From assembly GCA_903642235.1 (NCBI GenBank), contig CAHJWL010000001.1:124001-188000 (forward strand): a DNA stretch of 64,000 bases. The letters are read 5' to 3'. The DNA is from Acidobacteriaceae bacterium. GTDB taxonomy: Bacteria; Acidobacteriota; Terriglobia; Terriglobales; Acidobacteriaceae. Shown here in pieces: positions 18,236-26,297 of the stretch. The notes under the pieces were generated by a model that saw only the letters and a list, made by a program, of their open reading frames with translations, was not told the origin of the DNA and did not search any database. The position numbers were made by a program, and so were the translations under genes. Within the stretch, counting starts at the first letter, position 1. The number at the start of each line of letters is the position of its first letter.

Positions 18236-19933
18236 TCATGGTGTCGCTTCAAGCGAGTTGTTCACGGCGGTGACGGCGCGGCTGCGGCGATCGGCAAGTA
18301 ACGCTCTGGCGTGAGCCTCCGCCTGCTCGGCCTCGGCTTTCTGCCCTTGCCGGCGGTACAGCCGGGAGAGCTGAAAGGAGAGACTTCCATCGCTATCGCT
18401 GGGAAGCCCCAGAGTCAGATCGGCGATCGCGCCGGCAAGATCGCCGGCATCGGCTTTGATCTGACCGAGAAGGGCGTGCGCAGACGGCAGCAGGCTCTCG
18501 GAGCGTCCGCTCCTCGCGTCGGTGGTGGCTCCGGCGAGAGCGTGCTCGACGAAGGGCCGCGCGTCGGTGAAGTGGTGCTGCATGACAAGCGCCTCACCCA
18601 TCAGGAGGTTGAGCCGTGGATCTTCCGGCCGATCGGTGAGCGCGGACCGGGTCGTGCTCACCGCCAGCTCAGGCCTGCCGGTTGCGAGATAGGCTGCGGC
18701 AGACCCGAGCAGGGCCGGCCTGTCGTGCGCGTCAGCTACCAGGGCGCGCGTGTACTCCTCGAGCGCACGGTCCGGCTGCAGCCGTCTGCGATACAGATCT
18801 CCCAGCAGATCAAAGGTGGCTGCGGACTGCGGCGCGAGCCGTTGGAACTCCGCCAGCGCCTCGACCGACCGGCGTTCGTTTGCCTTGACTGACCAGAAGA
18901 GCGCCTCAGGATCATCAGGCCGCGCCAGGAGCCCGGCCGCGGCCGCAGATGCTGCCTGTGTTGCATCGCCCTGCAGGGAGCCGCAGGCGATGCCGGCTGC
19001 CGCACTTCGGGACGCAGATGAGTCGGTTGCAGGGCAGGGAGCGGACGCAGGCGCATTGGCCGGCTGCACGATTGCGAGAACACGATCGAGCGCCTCCGGC
19101 GAGACGTCTCCCTGCGGAGAGCCCTGCGCAGAGCCCTGTGCGAACCCCTGTGCAGACAGATCGGCCGGCTGCCGCCGTGCCAGAAGTATCGCGGCAAAGA
19201 TCGATCGCTGCCGTGGACTTGCGTTCGCGACCGCTTGCCGGAAGGTGTCGACGGCTTCACCGGTACGCCCCTGGAGGAGAAGCTCCTCAGCATAGAGAGC
19301 CTGCGCCCACGCCGAGCGAGTGAAACGCCTGGCCAGACGGCCTCCATCTCGATCGATCACAGCGAGACGCGTTGTGGCGAGAGCAAACCAGGCGCCCGTG
19401 TTCGCCGGCGCACTCCGGACCGCAGTCTCTAAAGCACTGGCGGCCTGATCCAGTCTTCCCAGAGAGGTCAGCGACGAACTGAGCGCCACGAGGGCGTCAG
19501 GATTTGTTGGTTGCAGCCGCAGAGCGCGATCGAGGTACGGTACGGCCTGCTGCGGCTGGTTGAGAGCGGCGTAGTCAATGCCCGTGAAGAGAAGAGCGGT
19601 GAAGAGCTTGGGCTTGGCGGCAAGCGCGTGTTGAAAGCTGCTGATGGCCGTTGCGGGCTGGCCGGCAAGATGCTCCATCAGACCTCGATTCGCCCAGAGC
19701 TCCGGAATCGCCGGATTGATGGCAGTAGCCTGTGCGTAGACCTTGGCCGCCTCGGCATATCTGCCTGCTGTCTGCGCCTCCTGTGCCCGGCTGACCACGT
19801 CGTCGAGTGCAGGAGAGGCAGAAGCACTCTGCGCGTGTGCTGCCGGCAGGAGACTCACCGGCAGCAACACCGACAGCAGGAGCACCAATCGGCCGAGACC
19901 ATCGGCTTGCGACAACCCGAAGCCCATGCCCAC
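18236..19933 (-). CDS. Secreted tetratricopeptide-repeat protein
   Basis: This 565-residue protein has a signal peptide (about 1-35, ending AAHAQ) and at least eight TPR-like units, for example AGRYAEAAKVYAQATAINPA (about 57-76), then LAGQPATAISSFQHALAAKP, and later LQPDRALEEYTRALV near residue 385. A low-complexity linker rich in Ala, Gln, Gly and Ser (about 255-285) splits the two repeat blocks. The start ATG lies five bases after the upstream TonB receptor's stop, so the two are tightly co-transcribed. TPR arrays mediate protein contacts. In Bacteroidetes, SusD lipoproteins built on a TPR scaffold follow SusC receptors; a partner role at the receptor is therefore possible here, although no lipobox or SusD signature is visible. 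Confidence 0.8.
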   Translation of the reverse strand: MGMGFGLSQADGLGRLVLLLSVLLPVSLLPAAHAQSASASPALDDVVSRAQEAQTAGRYAEAAKVYAQATAINPAIPELWANRGLMEHLAGQPATAISSFQHALAAKPKLFTALLFTGIDYAALNQPQQAVPYLDRALRLQPTNPDALVALSSSLTSLGRLDQAASALETAVRSAPANTGAWFALATTRLAVIDRDGGRLARRFTRSAWAQALYAEELLLQGRTGEAVDTFRQAVANASPRQRSIFAAILLARRQPADLSAQGFAQGSAQGSPQGDVSPEALDRVLAIVQPANAPASAPCPATDSSASRSAAAGIACGSLQGDATQAASAAAAGLLARPDDPEALFWSVKANERRSVEALAEFQRLAPQSAATFDLLGDLYRRRLQPDRALEEYTRALVADAHDRPALLGSAAAYLATGRPELAVSTTRSALTDRPEDPRLNLLMGEALVMQHHFTDARPFVEHALAGATTDARSGRSESLLPSAHALLGQIKADAGDLAGAIADLTLGLPSDSDGSLSFQLSRLYRRQGQKAEAEQAEAHARALLADRRSRAVTAVNNSLEATP

Positions 19934-19938
19934 AGTGT

Positions 19939-22900
19939 CTACCAGTACAGCTTGAGAGCGAACTGGATGTCACGCGGACCGAAGGCGGACCGGATCGTTC
20001 CAAAGCTGCCGCTGGCAACCGGATTGCCGCTTGCATTCGAGGTGATGACACGATCCCCCAGGCTGGTATCCGGGGCGTAGAGGTTGGCGTGATTGAGTGC
20101 GTTGAAGAACTCCGCCCGGCCCTGCAGCCGGATTCTGTCAGTGAAGTTCCAGTACTTCTGCGCGGCGATGTCGGTGTTGTCGAAGCCGGGCGCCCGCAGG
20201 TGCGAGATATAGCGAGGTGCGTTGCCGAAGCCGTAGAAGCTGGAGGGTACCTGCTCAAAGGCAAAGGTATTGAAGTACTGGTTGACGTTTCTCTTCTGCA
20301 CGTTGAAAGTGCCGACGATGTTCGGACGAACATTGGCACCGTACAGGTTGGCACCGCCACCGCCCGTGACGGAGAGAGGGAAGCCAGACTTGAAGGAGCT
20401 GATACCCGACACCTGCCAGCCGCCGATGACAGCATCGACACCGCGATTCATGTGGCTGCCAAGCTTGCGGCCGCGACCGACCGGAAGCTCATAGATGTAA
20501 TTGGCGACCAGAGAGTGAGGCGTATCGCTGCCGTCGACCGACTTCTCCGCGGCGAGATCGTAGTAGTTCTGGGGTCCCTGATCGCCGGTATACGCCCAGT
20601 TGTTGGTGCCTGAGACGTTGTCGAGGAACTTCGAATAGGTGTAGGAGACGAGAACGTTCAGACCGGCGTGAAAGCGATGGTTATAGTCCGCCTGCAGCGC
20701 GTTGTAGATGGAGAAGCCAACAGGTGCCTGGGGCTCCGAAACGCCGCAGTACTGCGGGTACGGAGAGAGCAGGCGGCCGCGGGCAACGGTGGGCTGATCC
20801 AGACCGCAGCTTGAGGATTTGATCGCGCCGTAGAAGGGGTTGGCCACCTGGTCGTTCAGTGCTGTTCCCAGGGAGTAGAAGGATGGGTTGAGCTGGCTGT
20901 GATTGAACGAACTCAGCAACAGCTTGGTGCCGTGATTGCCCACAAAGGTTGCGGTCAGCACGTCGTTGCTGGTGAAGGCGTACTGCACGCCAAGCGAGTA
21001 GTTCTGCATGTAGGGCGAGCGGCGATTGAGAGGTGTTGCCGTGGTGTTCTGCCCGACATCCTGCAGGGCACCGAGCGCCGAACCCTGCGGCGTGAGCAGG
21101 CCAGTCGGAAAAGGGTTGCTGAGGCTGGAGGAGAGCGTTGTCCCGTTGTTGACAGATCCGGAGTAGGTCGTGGACTGACTGAAGCCGGGATTGTAGCCGC
21201 CGCCAAACCACTGCGGCGCGTAGAAGATGCCATAGCCGCCGCGAAGAACAAGCTTTCTGTTTACTTCGTCTGAGAAGCCAATACGGGGCGCGAAGTTGGT
21301 GTAGCTGGTGTTGTAGAGACCGCGATGGCCGCTGTTGTTGTAGACGAGTTCGCCAGGAAGCGTCTGGCCGATCTGGGCTCCGATCGGGTTGGCGGCTGTG
21401 TAGTCGAAGTGAGCCAGGCGGTTTTGCCGCTCGGTGGGAGCCCCCTGCCACTCGTAGCGCAGGCCGAGATTGAGGGTGAGGGTGGGCGTTGCCTTCCAGT
21501 CATCCTCGCCGTAGAAGCCGTTGTAGTGCTTGCTGATGGCCGGGTTGAAGGTGTTGGTGGAGGTGGCGGTATTCGCCGCCCCAAGCAGCAAGGACGCGAA
21601 GCCATAGCCGGTCTGCGGTGTGATGGCCGTCGGATCCGGGCCGCCGGTAAGACCGGTATCGAAGGTGAACGTGGTGTTCGGCAGGCTGTTGCCGTTGTTT
21701 TGCAGGATCGCGCCCATGAAGCCGAAGGAGAGATTGTGCCGGCCCTTCGACTTGGTGAAGTCAACCGACAGGCTGCCGACGTTGCGGAAGCCGGCACCCT
21801 CCGTGCCCTGTGAGGGACCGAGAGTGGCCTGGCTTGAGACATTCAGGATGGGAAAGACCGGCGAGTTGCCGCTGAGCGACGCAGGCAGGCCGACTGAAGT
21901 GTAGTCAAAGGGGTAGCCCTGCACGACGCCACCTTCGGCCCACCGGCTGAGACCGGCAGTGGCGCTCATGGCGAAGGTCGGCGTGAAGACGTGGCTGCCG
22001 CCAAGAACGAGGCTGAAACGATTGTTCGGGCGGATGTTGCCGGGGCCGGCGATATTGTTCGCGCCAAAGTAGGAGGGAGAGTTGGTCTTTAACTCGCGTT
22101 TTTGGGCCCATCGGCCGAAGATGCGGCTGGCGTCCGTGAGGTTATGGTCCACGCGGATGAGGTACTCGTCCGACGTGGCCGGTGCGGACGCGGCTGCGGA
22201 GAAGTTATTCGAGATGCTGCTGTTGATGGGGTTGGGATAAAAGCTGGCGAGCTTGGCACCGACGGGATTGATGCTCGTTGTGGGGATGACATTGCCGGAG
22301 AAAGGATCGCGGACAAAGCCGGTCCCGGTGGCGATGCGGCCGGTCGCGGGATCCACCTGGCCAGCCGTGACCTGACGGCCGGAGTTGGGGTTATAGATGG
22401 CGCCTTCGAGCACCGGCCGGCCGAGCAGATCGACGGACGGGGCGCCGGTCGAAGCTACGATCTGCGGCCCGAGCAGGGCGGAGAAGTCACCGGTGCGGAA
22501 GCCAGCGGTAGGCACGGTGCCGGTGAAGTTGGCGGGTGTGCTCTGGCGAAGTCCTTCATATAGACCGAAGAAGAAGGTCTTGTCCTTGCCCTTGTAGAGG
22601 CCCGGGATGGTAAGCGGACCACCGATGGAGGCGCCGAACTGATTGCGGCGGAAGGATGGTTTCGCCAGCCCGTTGAAGTTGTTGAAGTAGGAGTTGGCGT
22701 CGAGCTTGTCGTTGCGCAGGAACTCGTAGGCGGAGCCGTGGAAGTCGTTTGTGCCGGATTTCGTCGTGACGTTGATGACGTTGCCGGTCGAGAAGCCGTA
22801 CTGCGAGGTGAAGGAATTGGTCTGGATCTTGAACTGGTCGACGCTGTCGACGGACGGAACGTAGACGACGCCGCCCCAGTCTGACGCGGTATCCCAGATG

Positions 22901-23535
22901 CCATCGAGCATGAAGGCGGTGGTGCCGAAGAAGCCCCCTCCGAAGTTCAGGAAGGAGATGTCCTGGTCGGCGGTGTCGGACGTACCGCCACCCGAGACCC
23001 TCTGGCCGGCGTTTGAGTTCTGCACGGAGGAGTTGAGAGTGGCAAGGCCGTAGACGTTCCGGAGGTTGAGGGGAAGCTCGACGACCTGCTTGGACGAGAT
23101 GTCCGCCGAGAGATTCGCATTGTCGACGTTGAGCAGCGGGATCTCGCTGGTGACGGTAACCTGATCGGAGCCGGAGCCCACCGTCAGGCTTACCTGCTGG
23201 GTCGCTGTCTGGCCGGCGGTGAGGATGAGTCCTTCCTGCTGGTAGGACTTGAAACCGGGCGTCTCGATCTTCAGGGTATATGTGGAGGGCGGTAAGAGCC
23301 GGAAGGCAAAGCTTCCTCCGCTGGTGGTGGTGAAGGTACGGACGACACCATTTTCGGTTCCGGTCAGTGTCACGGTGGCGCCGGAGATGACGGCTCCGCT
23401 CGCATCGGCGACGATGCCGTTCAGGGCAGAAGCGGTGGTCTGGTCCTGTGCCAGAGACGCCCGGCTAGTCAGAGTCACGGGTGCAAGAGCGGCCAGATGC
23501 AAGAGCAGGATGGATCGAGAGAGATAGAGTTTCAA
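19939..23535 (-). CDS. Oar-like TonB-dependent receptor heading the carbohydrate operon
   Basis: The 1198-residue outer-membrane receptor carries a signal peptide (about 1-30, ending ASLAQ), a carboxypeptidase-regulatory-like domain (about 38-120, LNGIVADASGAVISGATVTL), a plug (about 130-260, QVVELPLNLRNVYGLATLNS and FMLDGIWDTASDWGG) and a beta-barrel ending in QFALKLYW. TTG 23535 is chosen because GGAGG precedes it by five bases and the signal peptide follows directly; the open frame to 23607 has no comparable ribosome site. It leads a minus-strand operon with the TPR protein, the beta-helix glycosidase and the GH2 enzyme, so its ligand is likely an oligosaccharide released by those enzymes. 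A hairpin lies in its 5' leader and a membrane-bound regulator is divergently encoded. Confidence 0.9.
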   Translation of the reverse strand: MKLYLSRSILLLHLAALAPVTLTSRASLAQDQTTASALNGIVADASGAVISGATVTLTGTENGVVRTFTTTSGGSFAFRLLPPSTYTLKIETPGFKSYQQEGLILTAGQTATQQVSLTVGSGSDQVTVTSEIPLLNVDNANLSADISSKQVVELPLNLRNVYGLATLNSSVQNSNAGQRVSGGGTSDTADQDISFLNFGGGFFGTTAFMLDGIWDTASDWGGVVYVPSVDSVDQFKIQTNSFTSQYGFSTGNVINVTTKSGTNDFHGSAYEFLRNDKLDANSYFNNFNGLAKPSFRRNQFGASIGGPLTIPGLYKGKDKTFFFGLYEGLRQSTPANFTGTVPTAGFRTGDFSALLGPQIVASTGAPSVDLLGRPVLEGAIYNPNSGRQVTAGQVDPATGRIATGTGFVRDPFSGNVIPTTSINPVGAKLASFYPNPINSSISNNFSAAASAPATSDEYLIRVDHNLTDASRIFGRWAQKRELKTNSPSYFGANNIAGPGNIRPNNRFSLVLGGSHVFTPTFAMSATAGLSRWAEGGVVQGYPFDYTSVGLPASLSGNSPVFPILNVSSQATLGPSQGTEGAGFRNVGSLSVDFTKSKGRHNLSFGFMGAILQNNGNSLPNTTFTFDTGLTGGPDPTAITPQTGYGFASLLLGAANTATSTNTFNPAISKHYNGFYGEDDWKATPTLTLNLGLRYEWQGAPTERQNRLAHFDYTAANPIGAQIGQTLPGELVYNNSGHRGLYNTSYTNFAPRIGFSDEVNRKLVLRGGYGIFYAPQWFGGGYNPGFSQSTTYSGSVNNGTTLSSSLSNPFPTGLLTPQGSALGALQDVGQNTTATPLNRRSPYMQNYSLGVQYAFTSNDVLTATFVGNHGTKLLLSSFNHSQLNPSFYSLGTALNDQVANPFYGAIKSSSCGLDQPTVARGRLLSPYPQYCGVSEPQAPVGFSIYNALQADYNHRFHAGLNVLVSYTYSKFLDNVSGTNNWAYTGDQGPQNYYDLAAEKSVDGSDTPHSLVANYIYELPVGRGRKLGSHMNRGVDAVIGGWQVSGISSFKSGFPLSVTGGGGANLYGANVRPNIVGTFNVQKRNVNQYFNTFAFEQVPSSFYGFGNAPRYISHLRAPGFDNTDIAAQKYWNFTDRIRLQGRAEFFNALNHANLYAPDTSLGDRVITSNASGNPVASGSFGTIRSAFGPRDIQFALKLYW

Positions 23536-23567
23536 AACGGCCTCCGACGACAAGCCTCTGCAGCATG

Positions 23568-23593
23568 ACCGGTTCCCATCTTCTGGGACCGGT
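23568..23593 (-). promoter_or_regulatory. Hairpin in the 5' leader of the TonB receptor operon
   Basis: ACCGGTTCCCA (23568-23578) and TGGGACCGGT (23584-23593) can pair with one bulged base around a 5-base loop, 33 to 58 bases upstream of the TTG start. It could be an operator for the divergent regulator or a transcript structure. Function is not shown. Confidence 0.35.
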
Positions 23594-23759
23594 TTGTACC
23601 GGGGCAAGAGTCGGGAGCCATGAAGCTTGTTTGATCAGAGAACTGTCAACGAAAGTTACGGTAGGTATCGGGATGGGGGCTGTATTTCCCAGCAGATAGC
23701 GACGTAATGAGGACGTATACTACCTCTCTGAAATGTAGAGTGTACGGCGGCGGCACGCA

Positions 23760-25091
23760 GTGATACAGGCAGCGAGCAAGACGAACGAACAAGCCGGGCA
23801 GGGACCTGATGGCGGACCGCCAGAGCCGGCGGACGTGTACCGGGCGCTCGAGGAGATCCTTGCGAGTCAGCCTTTCCGAACGAGCAAGCAATGCCAGGAT
23901 CTGCTCCGCTACGTCGTGCAGCACTCCTTGGCCGGAGATGACACGAGCCTGCGAGAGCGGGTGGTAGGCGTAGAGGTCTTCGGTCGTGCGGCCACCTATG
24001 ACACCAGTGAAGATCCGGTAGTGCGCATGCGGGCCGCGGATGTCCGCAAGCGCCTCGCGCAGTACTATCAGTCGGCTGAGTACCACGGCACAGCGGTGCA
24101 CATTGAGTTGCGGCCAGGATCGTACCGGGCGGCCTTCCACTCTGGCCACGCCTTGAGCGACATCGCTCCTGCGGTCCCGGCATCTCCTGCAACCCCTTTG
24201 GAGTCTCCCGTTCTTCTTGAGCCGGCAGTCCTGCCGAGTGTGGTCACCCGATCAAGACGGACGAGGGTATACGTTCTTCCTCTGTCAGCCCTCGCCGTCC
24301 TCCTTGTTGTGGTCCTTGGCATCTTGTTTTTTCATCGCGACCCTTCAATACGGGCAGGAGCGGCACAGAGGCAGTTCTGGGAGCCATTGATCGGAAACGG
24401 ACGGCCGATCCTGCTCTGTCTCGGGTCAAATGTCGTCTATATTCTGCGGCCGGAGCTGCTCGAGCGCTACCAGCAGGATCACGGCCTCGAGTATGTCGGA
24501 CCTGAGTTCTTTCCGGATCTGCCGAAGGGCGGCTCCATCCGCAATGAGGATCTTCTGCCGCAGCCGAACACCTTTATCACGGTTCAGGATGTGGCAGCCT
24601 CGGCCAAAGTGATTGGCCTGCTCAGCGGCTGGTCCAAGTCACCGATGCTGCGCTCCGCCGACGACGTATCGATGAGCGAGTTGCGCGATTCGCCGACGAT
24701 TCTGGTGGGCGGCTTCAACAACCGGTGGACGATCCAGACCATGAACGAGCTGCCCTTTGTCTTCCGGGACGGCACGCGCATCGAGAGTCGAACCGACCCC
24801 TCCAAAGTTTGGAGAAGGGTAACGAGTACGTCTGGAACTACGGAAGACTTCGCTCTGATCTCCCGCGTGCCGCATGCAAATACGGGCGGCCCGGTGCTGG
24901 CCATCGGCGGTGTCGGCTCCTTCGGAACGCAGGCAGCGGCGGAGTTTGTGTCGAGCAGCGATGAGATGGAGAAGCTGTTGCAGTCCGCGCCGCCAGGATG
25001 GGAGAAGAAGAATATGCAGGTTGTTCTTCGCATTAAGGTGATCGGCTACGCGCCGGTTGCGGTCGAGGTCGTCGCAACGACGTACTGGTAG
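23760..25091 (+). CDS. Single-pass membrane regulator of an acidobacterial family
   Basis: The 443-residue protein has a basic, helical N-terminal cytoplasmic domain (about 26-125). Its features are FRTSKQCQDLLRYVVQHSL, then LRERVVGVEVFGRAATYDTS and EDPVVRMRAADVRKRLAQYY. One transmembrane segment (about 170-191) and a C-terminal extracytoplasmic domain (about 205-443) follow. I know this N-terminal pattern as recurrent in Acidobacteria next to TonB receptors, usually annotated as a hypothetical or adenylate-cyclase-like protein; no cyclase motif is visible. The layout resembles ToxR/CadC one-component sensors, so a role in sensing a ligand and controlling the divergent receptor operon is plausible inference. 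The GTG start at 23760 has only a GC-rich sequence upstream and is uncertain; a second GTG occurs 25 codons inside. Confidence 0.65.
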   Translation: MIQAASKTNEQAGQGPDGGPPEPADVYRALEEILASQPFRTSKQCQDLLRYVVQHSLAGDDTSLRERVVGVEVFGRAATYDTSEDPVVRMRAADVRKRLAQYYQSAEYHGTAVHIELRPGSYRAAFHSGHALSDIAPAVPASPATPLESPVLLEPAVLPSVVTRSRRTRVYVLPLSALAVLLVVVLGILFFHRDPSIRAGAAQRQFWEPLIGNGRPILLCLGSNVVYILRPELLERYQQDHGLEYVGPEFFPDLPKGGSIRNEDLLPQPNTFITVQDVAASAKVIGLLSGWSKSPMLRSADDVSMSELRDSPTILVGGFNNRWTIQTMNELPFVFRDGTRIESRTDPSKVWRRVTSTSGTTEDFALISRVPHANTGGPVLAIGGVGSFGTQAAAEFVSSSDEMEKLLQSAPPGWEKKNMQVVLRIKVIGYAPVAVEVVATTYW

Positions 25092-25120
25092 CCCAGCCTT
25101 GCCGTTCCAAAACACGCCGC

Positions 25121-25336
25121 TACAACAACGACCAGCGTGGCAACTTCCGGTGTGAGATCACGCGCAAACAGATGACAAGCGAGCTGCGGGTCGCCTACGG
25201 GGTGACGACGCGCTATGGCACGATGAGTATGTCTGCTCGCTTCGTCACCGAATCCGGCCGCCCCGGCTGCATCGGCTGGGACAGGGTTTCCGGCACAAGG
25301 GTTCCTCTTCCGGTTACGAGATCTCCGAGCCGCTAG
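25121..25336 (+). pseudogene. C-terminal remnant of a PhoD-like phosphatase
   Basis: A 71-codon open stretch ending in TAG at 25334-25336 reads YNNDQRGNFRCEITRKQM and, further on, GTMSMSARFVTESGRPG. These resemble the C-terminal end of PhoD-type phosphatases (RGY-x-CE/DVT and A-SFV-E-GRPG patterns). There is no start codon and no N-terminal part, and the last 20 residues look random, so this is a decayed gene fragment. Its end overlaps the end of brp/blh on the other strand. Confidence 0.5.
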
Positions 25337-26297
25337 ATCCCTGGCCGTGACATCGCGAGGTCGTCGAAGCAGAGCCCGCCCAGCTCTCTTGTGCGTAGAG
25401 GAGCGCTGCCTGTGCGGCTTGCCGGTCCCCTGGTTGGTGAGGAAGGCCGGTGAGAACCTTCAGGAGCATGTGCGGCACGGTTAGAACAGCGAGGCCTACG
25501 AAGATAACCTGCAGCAGGCGGCCTACGGTGACCTGGACGGCAGGACTCGCCAGAAAAGCTGTTGCTGCCGCAACGACAACGAGTGTCGGTGCAGCGGTAT
25601 GTCGCAGGATCTGTCCAAAGCTGCCAAGATGCTCTTCTTTCGCGGTTGCAAGAAGGTGCCGTGGACTATGAAGGAAGCAGAAGTAGCAGAGGAAATAGAG
25701 GGTCGGCGGGAGAACGAGGCCGCCAAGAAGGATGCCGACGGCTTCGGGAAGGTCACGCGCACGCGAGCGCCTCTGCCTGCAGGCAGCGACGAGCATGAGA
25801 ACACAGGCGGGAAGAACGATCACTCGTGCGGCGAGCAGAAATATTTCTGGAGCACTGACTCCCAATGCTTTATAGATCTGAAGGACTTCGTCTCCATGAG
25901 CAGCTGCCGGTACGGTGACGACAGCGAAGCCATACGCGAGGCGATTGGTCAGGGTTCCCCGCCGCTCCCAGTCTGTGCCGAAATGGAACGCAGAGAGGGT
26001 GAGAAAAGCCGCAAAGGCAAGCATGGGAGATTGCCACCAGAGAAAGCCGTAAACAGCAGAGAGCAGAAGGTACCCAGCGAGAAAGAGAGCGAGCGAGGAG
26101 ATCGTCTTCAGGTGCAAGGCCCGTCTGGCAACAAGGACGTCAAGCGAACCATGGGGCAGGCCGAACAGAACGACTCCGGTACCAAGCAGGATCGTGGACA
26201 GCATCGTTCCGGGAAGCCGGTGCGCAAGCGTCAGAACCATGCATGCGGAGAGAACGCCCAAAAACAGCAAGCCGTCACAGCGCGCGACCCTGTTCAC
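25314..26297 (-). CDS. blh: Brp/Blh-type beta-carotene 15,15'-dioxygenase
   Basis: This 327-residue integral membrane enzyme cleaves beta-carotene symmetrically with oxygen into two molecules of retinal, the rhodopsin chromophore. It shows the Brp/Blh family's conserved histidine motifs in hydrophobic surroundings: GLPHGSLDVLVARR (about 44), LSAFHFGTDWERR (about 95), CFLHSPRHLLAT (about 205) and LTVPHMLLKVL (about 275); the histidines are the expected iron ligands. About eight to ten membrane segments are visible. The GTG at 26297 shares one base with the crtY stop (TAGTG); the frame open upstream of it belongs to the crtY region. It is the last gene of the rhodopsin operon, downstream of crtY, which makes its substrate. 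Confidence 0.9.
   Translation of the reverse strand: MNRVARCDGLLFLGVLSACMVLTLAHRLPGTMLSTILLGTGVVLFGLPHGSLDVLVARRALHLKTISSLALFLAGYLLLSAVYGFLWWQSPMLAFAAFLTLSAFHFGTDWERRGTLTNRLAYGFAVVTVPAAAHGDEVLQIYKALGVSAPEIFLLAARVIVLPACVLMLVAACRQRRSRARDLPEAVGILLGGLVLPPTLYFLCYFCFLHSPRHLLATAKEEHLGSFGQILRHTAAPTLVVVAAATAFLASPAVQVTVGRLLQVIFVGLAVLTVPHMLLKVLTGLPHQPGDRQAAQAALLYAQESWAGSASTTSRCHGQGSSGSEIS

Noticed and set aside
18236-19933. SusD identity for the TPR protein
   Set aside because: No lipobox and no SusD-type sequence signature is visible; only the genomic position is similar.
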